Source of the DNA: an uncultured Campylobacter sp.
GTDB taxonomy: Bacteria > Campylobacterota > Campylobacteria > Campylobacterales > Campylobacteraceae
NCBI RefSeq assembly: GCF_963518785.1
Contig: NZ_CAUQKJ010000001.1
Span: 124,001 to 188,000, forward strand
Length of the DNA stretch: 64,000 bases
Reading direction: 5' to 3'
The number at the start of each line of letters is the position of its first letter. Position 1 is the stretch's first letter. The notes under the pieces were generated by a model. It worked only from the letters and a program-made list of their open reading frames with translations. It did not search any database and was not told where the DNA came from. Of the stretch, positions 35,299 through 42,624 are shown piece by piece. Both the position numbers and the translations under genes were made by a program.

Positions 35299-36117
35299 AT
35301 GTTTAACGGACTGATCAGAGAGATCGCGCAGGTTGCGAGCTTTAGCGGTGATTTGCTGCAACTGCGCGCGAGATACCGCCCCGCGCTCGGCGATAGCGTC
35401 GCGGTAAACGGCGCATGCCTGAGCGTGACGCGGCTTTTTGCGGACGGATTTGCGGTGCAGCTTTCTAGCGAGACGGCGCGCGTCATCGCCGCGCAAAACC
35501 TGCGCGGCCCTGTGCATATAGAGCCTGCGATGCGCCTAGGCGAGCGCATAGACGGGCATTTGATCCAAGGACACGTCGATGCCGTGGGCGAAATTTATAA
35601 AATTTCAAAGCTTGCAAGCGGCGTCGATTTTTTTATCCGCGCGCCGCTGCACATAGAGCCGCTGTTAGCGCCGAAGGGCTCGGTGGCGATCGACGGCGTG
35701 AGCCTAACGATCAACGAAGTGCTTGAGGGTAGAAATTTTACTCACAAAGACCGCAAAGGCCCGCTCGGTTCAAATTTTAGCGGCGCAAGCTTGCACGGGC
35801 AAAATTTTAGCGGCTCAAATTCCGTTTGCGATCTAAATCCCTTGGGCGTAAATTTAAAGAGCGAAGCGCAAAGCTGCGCCATTCGCCTTACGATCATCCC
35901 GCTCACGCTTAAGGATACGCTCTTTGGAACCTACAAAATCGGGCGCCGCGTAAATATCGAGACCGATCTGCTCGCGCGATACGTCGCGGCGCAGCTGGGC
36001 TTTGCCGGCGGACGGCTCGTCGGTCGCGGCACTGTTGCGGCGCGCAATGATAGCGCCGATGGCGAAGAAGAGGGGCTTTCGTGGGACGCGGTAGATAAAA
36101 TTTTGAGCCTGTATTAG
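35299..36117 (+). CDS. ribE: Riboflavin synthase alpha chain with a low-complexity insertion
   Basis: Dismutates two 6,7-dimethyl-8-ribityllumazines to riboflavin. The first lumazine-binding barrel has MFNGLIREIAQV, VAVNGACLSVT and HLIQGHVDAVG. The second has VAIDGVSLTINEV and ends with IGRRVNIETDLLARYVA. At 272 residues it is about 60-70 longer than usual. Most of the excess (about residues 146-193, GRNFTHKDRKGPLG to VNLKSEAQS) sits between SLTINEV and the strand RLTIIPLTLKDT, where other riboflavin synthases have a short turn. The C-terminus also carries an acidic tail. In C. jejuni this gene is, as I recall, also next to the pgeF homolog. Confidence 0.9.
   Translation: MFNGLIREIAQVASFSGDLLQLRARYRPALGDSVAVNGACLSVTRLFADGFAVQLSSETARVIAAQNLRGPVHIEPAMRLGERIDGHLIQGHVDAVGEIYKISKLASGVDFFIRAPLHIEPLLAPKGSVAIDGVSLTINEVLEGRNFTHKDRKGPLGSNFSGASLHGQNFSGSNSVCDLNPLGVNLKSEAQSCAIRLTIIPLTLKDTLFGTYKIGRRVNIETDLLARYVAAQLGFAGGRLVGRGTVAARNDSADGEEEGLSWDAVDKILSLY
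35733..35875 (+). repeat. RAATTY-core insertion in ribE
   Basis: Encodes NF/NS-type units (GRNF, GSNF, GQNF, GSNS). AAATTT or AAATTC occurs about five times in 140 bases. CAAATTTTAGCGG recurs nearly exactly (35775 and 35805 regions). It splits the second barrel domain at a turn. Confidence 0.7.
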
Positions 36118-36135
36118 GGCGCCAAGTAGCGCGCG

Positions 36136-36864
36136 ATGACTAACACCGAAATTTACAGAGAAAATCTTGAGCTTGTATTGGACGGACGCGGCGTGCTGGC
36201 GGGCTTTAGCACGCGCGAAGGAGGCGTAAGCGGCGGAGCGTATGCAAGTCTAAATTTAGGGGATCACGTGGGCGACGATCCGCAAAACGTCGCGCATAAC
36301 CGCGAAATTTTAGCCGCCGCGCTCGGCATCGCGCCGCGAAATTTAAAATTTATGCGCCAGATCCACTCAAACAAAGTTGAAATTTTACGCGCAGGTAGCG
36401 ATGAAATCTCGCTCTGCGACGGGCTAGTGACCGATCTGCGCGGCGTGGCGCTGTGCGTGCTGGTAGCGGACTGCTCGCCCGTTTTGATCGCGGACGAGCG
36501 ACGCGGCGTGGTTGCCGCAGTGCATGCGGGGCGCGCGGGCGTGATAGGGCGGATCTGCACGAATGCGATAAATTTGATGAGCGAGCGCTTCGGCTGCGTC
36601 GCTGCGGAGCTGAAGATATTCGTGGGCGCGAATATCAAGGCGCGAAACTACGAACTTGGCGGGCTTGATCTGGGCGAGTTTGAGCGCTACAAAACGCAGG
36701 GGTATTTTGATATGAACGCCGCGCTGCGCGATGAGCTCGCAGCTGCGGGGGTGCGAAACGTTAAATTTGATCCGCGCTGCACTTTTGAGAGCGAGCAGCA
36801 TTTTTCTTACCGCAGAGACGGCGTCACTGGGCGCTTCTGCGGCTTTGTGATGAATAAAATTTAA
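36136..36864 (+). CDS. pgeF: Purine nucleoside phosphorylase/laccase-domain protein, YfiH family
   Basis: 242 residues of the DUF152/YfiH family. Members have been described as multicopper oxidase-like and as purine nucleoside phosphorylase/deaminase, and E. coli PgeF edits peptidoglycan precursors. Family blocks are GFSTREGGVSGGAYASLNLG, MRQIHSNKV, LCVLVADCSPVLI (Cys of the metal site), VAAVHAGRAGV (metal His) and DPRCTFESEQHFSYRRDG. All the expected Cys/His ligands appear present. It begins 18 bases after ribE, so they form an operon. Confidence 0.9.
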   Translation: MTNTEIYRENLELVLDGRGVLAGFSTREGGVSGGAYASLNLGDHVGDDPQNVAHNREILAAALGIAPRNLKFMRQIHSNKVEILRAGSDEISLCDGLVTDLRGVALCVLVADCSPVLIADERRGVVAAVHAGRAGVIGRICTNAINLMSERFGCVAAELKIFVGANIKARNYELGGLDLGEFERYKTQGYFDMNAALRDELAAAGVRNVKFDPRCTFESEQHFSYRRDGVTGRFCGFVMNKI

Positions 36865-37022
36865 TCTAAAATTCATGCATTTTAATTGTAAATTTGTTTA
36901 GATAGAAGGGGTATTTGTCGTGAAATCTTAAGCAAATTTGCATGCGTCAGAATAAAAACAAAACACTATATAAGTTATGTAAAATCGCATAACAATCAAG
37001 CTTATTTTAATAAAATTTTAAA

Positions 37023-37028
37023 TATAAT
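37023..37028 (+). promoter_or_regulatory. Probable promoter of the rpsB-tsf operon
   Basis: TATAAT in TTTTAAATATAATTC. It gives a leader of about 110 bases before rpsB, longer than most in the window. That leaves room for the autoregulatory control known for S2 in other bacteria, but no specific structure was verified. Confidence 0.5.
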
Positions 37029-37143
37029 TCTTATTTCATTTCACACGCATCAATCCTTGATTTAGTTGTAAATTTAGAGCAAATTTACGGGCGGATGCGG
37101 AGGAATAAACTAAATTTCGGGGCAACCCACAAGGAGAAAACTC

Positions 37144-37941
37144 ATGGTAACAATGAGAGATTTGCTAGAGTGCGGCGTTCATTTCGGACACCAAACCCGC
37201 AGATGGAATCCGAAGATGAAAAAATTCATTTTCGGCGAGCGCAAAGGTATCTACATCATAGATCTACAAAAAACTATCCGCTACTTTCGCTACACTTATA
37301 ATATCGTGCGCGACGCGGCTGCCGAGGGCAAGACGATACTTTTCGTAGGCACCAAAAAACAAGCCGGCGCTACACTAAAAGAGTACGCCGAAAAATGCGG
37401 CATGCCTTATGTGAGCCACAGATGGCTAGGCGGCATGCTGACGAATTTTTCCACTATCAAGCAATCGATCCGCAAGCTCGAAGTAATCGAGACTATGGAA
37501 GAGGACGGCTCGATAAATTTACTAACTAAAAAAGAGGCGCTAATGCTTCGCCGCAAAAAAGAGAAGCTCGAGCTTTATCTAGGCGGCATTCGCAATATGA
37601 AGGGCCTTCCCGATATGATCTTCGTCATTGACGTAGTTAAAGAAAAGATCGCCGTAGCGGAAGCTAATCGCCTAAAAATGCCGGTTATCGCGCCTTTGGA
37701 TACGAACTGCGATCCGGACGTAGTCGATTTCCCAATACCTGGCAACGACGATGCGATCCGCTCGGTTCAGCTTTTCTGCCAAGAGATGGCAGAAGCGATC
37801 AACGAGGGCAAGGCGCTTCGCGATCAAGACGCAAGCGAGGATGTCGAGCAGAGCGAAGCCGTCAGCGACGAGGAGAAAGAAGAAGTCGTAGCCGAGGCGA
37901 TGAGCGAAGAGGATTTTGACGTAAGCGAGGACGAAGAGTAA
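37144..37941 (+). CDS. rpsB: 30S ribosomal protein S2
   Basis: 265 residues. The N-terminus MRDLLECGVHFGHQTRRWNP and the blocks KKFIFGERKGIYIIDLQKT, FVGTKKQAG, VSHRWLGGMLTNFSTI and PVIAPLDTNCDPD are unmistakable. The C-terminal 45 residues form an acidic tail (SEDVEQSEAVSDEEKEEVV), longer than in E. coli but common in this phylum. It overlaps the start of tsf by one base, the usual rpsB-tsf operon. AAGGAG precedes the ATG; a second in-frame ATG four codons later is possible. Confidence 0.97.
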   Translation: MVTMRDLLECGVHFGHQTRRWNPKMKKFIFGERKGIYIIDLQKTIRYFRYTYNIVRDAAAEGKTILFVGTKKQAGATLKEYAEKCGMPYVSHRWLGGMLTNFSTIKQSIRKLEVIETMEEDGSINLLTKKEALMLRRKKEKLELYLGGIRNMKGLPDMIFVIDVVKEKIAVAEANRLKMPVIAPLDTNCDPDVVDFPIPGNDDAIRSVQLFCQEMAEAINEGKALRDQDASEDVEQSEAVSDEEKEEVVAEAMSEEDFDVSEDEE

Positions 37942-39005
37942 TGGAAATCAGCGCGCAAATGGTAAAAGAGCTCCGCGAAAGCACCGGAGCGGGGATGATG
38001 GACTGCAAAAAGGCTTTAGTTGAAACAGACGGCGATATGGATAAGGCCGTCGATTTGCTTCGCGAAAAGGGCCTTGGAAAGGCTGCTAAAAAAGCCGATC
38101 GCTTAGCTAGCGAGGGCTTAGTAAGCGTCGAAGTGGGCGCGGATCACAAGATCGCCACCATAAGCGAGATAAATTCCGAAACCGACTTCGTAGCTAAAAA
38201 TCAAAATTTTATAAATTTAGTTAAAAATACTACCTTGCATATCCAAAGCAAGGGCATTAGCAGCATTGATGAGCTAAATTCCAGCGTCATTAACGGCGTT
38301 AAATTTGATGAGCATCTAAAGAGCCAGATCGCTACGATTGGCGAAAATTTGGTCGTTAGAAGATTTGAGACGATTAAGGCGGGCGCAAACGGAGTAGTAA
38401 ACGGCTACCTACACTCAAACGGCCGCGTAGGTGTAATCATCGCAGCAGCTTGTGACAGCGAGCGAACTGCGGAGGGTGCGAAGGAGCTTATAAAAAATCT
38501 CTGCATGCACGCAGCCGCGATGAAACCTCAGGTTATCAGCTATAAAGAGCTTGATCCCGATTTTATCGAAAAAGAATTCTTAGCTCTTAAAGGCGAGTTT
38601 GAGAAGGAAAATGAGGAGTTTGTGCGCTTAGGTAAGCCCCTTCATAAGATCCCGCAGTTCGGCTCGCGCGCGCATCTAAGCGATGAAATTTTAGCCAAAG
38701 AGATCGAAGCTTTAAAAGATGAACTTCGCAAGCAAAATAAACCTGAAAAAATTTGGGATAAAATTTTGCCGGGTCAGATCGATCGCTTCATCGCCGATAA
38801 TACTCAAATCGATCAGCGCCTCACGCTGCTAGGGCAATTTTACGTCATGGACGATAAGAAAACCGTCGAGCAGGTGATTGACGAAGAAGCTAAAAAACTA
38901 GGCGGCAAGATCGAGATCGTAAAATACGTCCGCTTCGAAGTGGGCGAAGGCCTAGAGAAAAAGAGCGAAGACTTTGCTGCCGAAGTAGCGGCTCAAATTG
39001 GCTAA
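37941..39005 (+). CDS. tsf: Elongation factor Ts
   Basis: Nucleotide exchange factor for EF-Tu. The start ISAQMVKELRESTGAGMMDCKKAL is the conserved UBA-like domain (given in parts: VKELRESTGAGMMDCKKAL). The core shows ISEINSETDFVAKN, the contact region for EF-Tu (TDFVAKN), and HAAAMKPQVIS. Length, 354 residues, is larger than in E. coli (283) but like other campylobacters. It is followed after 2 bases by an ABC ATPase gene. Confidence 0.96.
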   Translation: MEISAQMVKELRESTGAGMMDCKKALVETDGDMDKAVDLLREKGLGKAAKKADRLASEGLVSVEVGADHKIATISEINSETDFVAKNQNFINLVKNTTLHIQSKGISSIDELNSSVINGVKFDEHLKSQIATIGENLVVRRFETIKAGANGVVNGYLHSNGRVGVIIAAACDSERTAEGAKELIKNLCMHAAAMKPQVISYKELDPDFIEKEFLALKGEFEKENEEFVRLGKPLHKIPQFGSRAHLSDEILAKEIEALKDELRKQNKPEKIWDKILPGQIDRFIADNTQIDQRLTLLGQFYVMDDKKTVEQVIDEEAKKLGGKIEIVKYVRFEVGEGLEKKSEDFAAEVAAQIG

Positions 39006-39007
39006 AT

Positions 39008-39649
39008 ATGGAACTTCTCAAGGGCGTAAATCTTACTCACGCGTATGATTATACGCTCTTTGAAAATGTAAACTTAAGCGTTCAAGAGGGCGAGAGTATC
39101 GCTATTTTGGGCGTTAGCGGCTGCGGCAAATCGACCCTGCTTCATATTCTATGCACGCTTTTAAAACCAAACTCGGGCGAGGTGATCTACGGTGGGCGCA
39201 GTATTTACGAGCTAAGCTCCGATGAGAGACTTAAAATCCGCCGTAACGACTTTGGCATAATATTTCAATCTCACTACCTTTTTAAGGGCTTCTCCTCTGG
39301 CGAAAATATCGAACTCGCTGCTAAACTTACGAATAATGCGATAGATGATGAAATTTTAAAAAAGCTTCAGATCGAACATACTTTAAAGCAAGGCGTGGGC
39401 GAGCTTAGCGGCGGACAGCAGCAGCGCGTGAGCATCGCTCGCATACTTTGCAAAAAGCCACGCATAATCTTTGCCGACGAGCCTACTGGAAATTTAGATA
39501 AGGATACCGCAAACGAGGTCATGAACGTGATTTTTGATTACGTAAAATCCAGTCGTGGCGCGCTCGTGCTCGTGACCCACGATGAGAATTTAGCGCAAAA
39601 ATGCTGCAAAGTTTATCGACTAAATAACCGAAATTTAGCGCAAATATAA
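39008..39649 (+). CDS. ABC transporter ATP-binding protein, LolD/MacB-like
   Basis: 213 residues with Walker A GVSGCGKST (about residue 36), Q-loop GIIFQSHYLF, signature ELSGGQQQRVSIARIL and Walker B RIIFADEPTGNLD, plus the H-loop His in LVTHDE. The DEPTGNLD form and small size place it in the LolD/FtsE/MacB group. No permease gene is adjacent, so its partner is elsewhere. In C. jejuni the same position (Cj1180c as I recall) holds an equivalent gene, and fliR follows there. Here fliR is absent and the acidic protein gene comes next. Confidence 0.88.
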   Translation: MELLKGVNLTHAYDYTLFENVNLSVQEGESIAILGVSGCGKSTLLHILCTLLKPNSGEVIYGGRSIYELSSDERLKIRRNDFGIIFQSHYLFKGFSSGENIELAAKLTNNAIDDEILKKLQIEHTLKQGVGELSGGQQQRVSIARILCKKPRIIFADEPTGNLDKDTANEVMNVIFDYVKSSRGALVLVTHDENLAQKCCKVYRLNNRNLAQI

Positions 39650-39706
39650 GCAATTAATAACCAAAAATATCTTACAATAGCCCAAATTCTTTCTAAAAGG
39701 TCATAA

Positions 39707-41779
39707 ATGAAAATTCTACTTGACAATCACAATGAGCAGGTTGCAAGTGTCGTAAATATTTGCTGCGAGCGCATCGGTGCGGACCTAGTAGCATATAGTG
39801 CAGACGAGAGTGAATATGATTTGACGATAAAAAATTATGAAGATGGCGACGATATTTCAAAATTTGATCTTAATAAGACGCTGTTTCTGACGCCTAAGAA
39901 TGTTTCGGCGCCAGGAGCGCGATACACCCTTACCAAGCCCTTTTCGCCGCTTGAGCTCATCACGTTTATCAGCGAGTTTTCGGTTCAAAATATGAGCGTG
40001 CAGGCGAAAGAAAAAATGGCGAAAGAATTTGCCGATGCAAGCTCTGTGATGAAAGAGATCGATGCGATTGATCAGGCGAATTCCACTTCGGGCAGTAATT
40101 TTGAAGAGCTTGTGGATAGCTTTTATGACTCCGGCAAGGATATACCGCTTTCGCAGCTGGCAAACGATATAGCGCCCGAGATTGCAGATGATGTGCCGCT
40201 TTCGCAGTTGGTAGGTGATATGCCGCGCACGGACGAGATCGCAGATGATATTCCGCTCTCACAGCTTGCAGATGAAGCGACTCTTGCGGACACCATTGCC
40301 GATGATACGCCGCTTAACGCCTTCGCAGAAAAGATTGCGGATAATATCGCAGATGATATGCCTCTAAACTTAGCTGCTAGCGATATCCCTGAGGATCTGC
40401 CGCTAAATAGTATCGGCACAAGCGAACCCGCCGAAAGTAATCATGCGCCTCAAGATGGAATTCCGCTCGCAAAGGATGACGCTCCGATAGCTCTAGCAGC
40501 GCTAGATGATGAAAATCCTAAGAATTCCAAAACGGATAAATCGCAGACAGAAGATGAAATTCCTGCCACACGAGCAAGCGAAACTTTACCGCTTGCGCAG
40601 CAAGATGAGCCGCAAAGAGCTGGCAGCTCTAATGAAACTGCCGTTGAAAAAAAGGCAGACGCTGCGCCTAATCTAGAGGAAGCGAAAAACTCTGTGGACG
40701 TTACACTTAAACAGCATGAAGCAGACGGCTCATTTGCCTATAAAACAGAGGAAAGAAAATCTGCCTCGCAAGTAGTGCAAGATGCGGCTGGCGCGTCTGT
40801 TAACAGTGGATTTGATATGGATTTTTCCAGGCTTTTCGATAGTGCCGGCATGCCCGTGGAGGAGTTTGGCGGATATGATAATTTTGCCGCGGCTGCGTTT
40901 GCTTCTGATGAAAAAGAGGATAAAAAATCTGCGCATGATAAAAATAAAGCGGCTACGAATTTTCAAAAAACGCAAATTTCGTCTCAATACGAGGTCGCTT
41001 CAGATACGCCGATTGCGTTAGCGGGTGCGGGCGATATACCTCGTGAAAATCTTTATAACGCCGTTCCGTTTCAAAGCATGGAATTTACTGGCGGACTTGC
41101 ACAGAATGCGTCTATGTCTGCTCATAATGAAGCATGGAATTCAATTGGCGCAAATTTCGCAGCTTCTACAAATTCTAGTAATACCGGAATTATAAATTCT
41201 ACTCCTACACCAAATTTTTCGGAGCTAAACTTGCCGCACATATTAGATGCCTCAGATTTACCTAAGCAAAGCGAACAATCTGATAGCGTTGCTGGCGGGT
41301 TTGCGAACGGATTTTTACGCGCTATGGAGGGCGATTTTGCAAACTCGTTTGCCGCAAGCTCCGCAGATAGCGAGCAATTTAAATCCGGTAAGCCTACAAA
41401 GAGCGCCGCGCAGCAGATAAAATTTAATGCTTCAAAGCCTTCGGAGCGCACCGAATTTAAAGCGCATAAATTTGGTGCGTCCGAGCAGGCAAATGAGATG
41501 AAATTTGGCGCGCAAGCTATGCCGAATGAGCTTGCCGCTTCGGCTGCGGCGGAGTTTGCCAGCCTTATGGCAAGCGAGTTAGAGCCCAGCGCCAAAAGCG
41601 AGCCGCTGCGTAACGAGCATAGCAAAAAACCGAGCGCCGAGGAGCTGAAAACCAAACTGCGCGATGATCTGGAAGCTGGCATCGCAAACACGATCGAGAA
41701 ATTTGCGGGCAGCAAGGATGCTAAAGACGCGCTGAAGGACTTTAAGATCAATATTGACATATCGTTTGGAGATAGATAG
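39707..41779 (+). CDS. Large acidic, repeat-rich protein with a degenerate receiver-like N-terminus
   Basis: 690 residues. Residues 1-92 look like a response-regulator fold without the phosphoacceptor set: MKILLDN start, LFLTPK strand, and YTLTKPFSPLELITFISEF, which resembles the conserved Lys-Pro end of receiver domains. Residues about 140-245 carry repeats of the type IADDxPLSQL. The long middle is Asp/Glu/Ala/Ser-rich and probably disordered, with NF/NS units near 480-510. The last 60 residues form a charged helix (EELKTKLRDDLEAGI). It corresponds by position to the 'highly acidic protein' (Cj1178c as I recall) before gmk in C. jejuni. Function unknown. The stop overlaps the gmk start by one base. 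Confidence 0.8.
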   Translation: MKILLDNHNEQVASVVNICCERIGADLVAYSADESEYDLTIKNYEDGDDISKFDLNKTLFLTPKNVSAPGARYTLTKPFSPLELITFISEFSVQNMSVQAKEKMAKEFADASSVMKEIDAIDQANSTSGSNFEELVDSFYDSGKDIPLSQLANDIAPEIADDVPLSQLVGDMPRTDEIADDIPLSQLADEATLADTIADDTPLNAFAEKIADNIADDMPLNLAASDIPEDLPLNSIGTSEPAESNHAPQDGIPLAKDDAPIALAALDDENPKNSKTDKSQTEDEIPATRASETLPLAQQDEPQRAGSSNETAVEKKADAAPNLEEAKNSVDVTLKQHEADGSFAYKTEERKSASQVVQDAAGASVNSGFDMDFSRLFDSAGMPVEEFGGYDNFAAAAFASDEKEDKKSAHDKNKAATNFQKTQISSQYEVASDTPIALAGAGDIPRENLYNAVPFQSMEFTGGLAQNASMSAHNEAWNSIGANFAASTNSSNTGIINSTPTPNFSELNLPHILDASDLPKQSEQSDSVAGGFANGFLRAMEGDFANSFAASSADSEQFKSGKPTKSAAQQIKFNASKPSERTEFKAHKFGASEQANEMKFGAQAMPNELAASAAAEFASLMASELEPSAKSEPLRNEHSKKPSAEELKTKLRDDLEAGIANTIEKFAGSKDAKDALKDFKINIDISFGDR
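40128..40400 (+). repeat. IADDxPL repeat block in the acidic protein gene
   Basis: About six units of 15-25 codons share the sense GC-GAT-GAT-x-CCGCTT (IADDVPLSQL, IADDIPLSQL, IADDTPLNAF, IADDMPLNLA). The spacing is uneven. It is distinct from the RAATTY arrays. Confidence 0.65.
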
Positions 41780-42393
41780 TGAAAGGCAAAATTTTGCTCG
41801 TCTCCGGTCCAAGCGGTAGCGGCAAAAGCACGCTTATAAAGCGTCTTATCACAGAATTTGGCGAGCAGATATACTTCTCGATCTCCTCTACGACGCGCGA
41901 AATGCGTGCGGGCGAAGCGGATGGTGTGAATTATCATTTCATAAGCGAGAGCGAGTTTCGCGCAGGCATTGAGCGTGGGGAGTTTTTAGAGTGGGCGTTG
42001 GTCCATGGCAAATACTACGGTACTTCGCTAAAAGCCGCTACGAGCGAGCTTGAGCGGGGCAAGATCGTGATTTTTGACATCGATGTGCAAGGATATGAGA
42101 TCGTGCGCAGCAAAGTGCCTAAAAGCGAGCTTACTAGTGTATTTATTACTACGCCGAGCTTGTCGGAGCTTAGAGATAGGTTGCGCGCTCGTGGCGATAA
42201 TGATCCCGCCGATATTGCTTTGCGCCTACAAAACGCGCAAGAGGAGATGGAGCGCCTAGGCGAGTATGATTATTTCATAATAAACGACCGCCTGGAAACG
42301 GCGTATGAAAATTTAAGATCGATCTATAAAACTATCAAATTAGAAACGGCGAGCCGCGACATAGGCAAGCTAATCGAAATTTGGAAAATTTAA
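41779..42393 (+). CDS. gmk: Guanylate kinase
   Basis: Converts GMP to GDP with ATP. It starts at GTG 41779, overlapping the upstream stop. P-loop SGPSGSGKST is at residues 9-18. GMP-binding blocks are STTREMRAGEADGVNYHF and GEFLEWALVHGKYYGTS, and the DIDVQG strand follows. Length, 204 residues, is normal. Gene order acidic protein-gmk-tatA-argS is the same as in C. jejuni as I recall. Confidence 0.95.
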   Translation: MKGKILLVSGPSGSGKSTLIKRLITEFGEQIYFSISSTTREMRAGEADGVNYHFISESEFRAGIERGEFLEWALVHGKYYGTSLKAATSELERGKIVIFDIDVQGYEIVRSKVPKSELTSVFITTPSLSELRDRLRARGDNDPADIALRLQNAQEEMERLGEYDYFIINDRLETAYENLRSIYKTIKLETASRDIGKLIEIWKI

Positions 42394-42403
42394 AGGAGAA
42401 AAA

Positions 42404-42619
42404 ATGGGTTCTATGAGTATTGGACACTGGCTGATTGTTTTGATCGTTGTTGTGTTGCTGTTCGGAGCGAAAAAAATCCCAGAGCTTGCAAAGGGTCTAG
42501 GACAGGGCATAAAGACTTTCAAAAAAGAGATGGAAGAGGACGACGAACCGCAAAAGGTCGAGAAAAAGATGGAACAAGAGGTTAAAGACACCGAAATCAG
42601 CGATACTAAAAAGGCGTAA
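42404..42619 (+). CDS. tatA: Sec-independent translocase subunit TatA
   Basis: 71 residues: one N-terminal membrane helix (SIGHWLIVLIVVVLLFGAKKI), the hinge GAKKIPELAKGLGQG, an amphipathic helix (IKTFKKEMEED) and a charged tail. It forms the pore-like assembly that moves folded, twin-Arg proteins across the inner membrane. TatC is not in the window. AAAGGAGAAA precedes the ATG. Located between gmk and argS. Confidence 0.95.
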   Translation: MGSMSIGHWLIVLIVVVLLFGAKKIPELAKGLGQGIKTFKKEMEEDDEPQKVEKKMEQEVKDTEISDTKKA

Positions 42620-42624
42620 GGGAT

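Noticed and set aside
41122..41937. Long reverse frame (271 codons) opposite the acidic protein and gmk
   Set aside because: It overlaps two forward genes, one of them guanylate kinase. Its Ser/Ala/Leu composition is the mirror of the acidic repeats.
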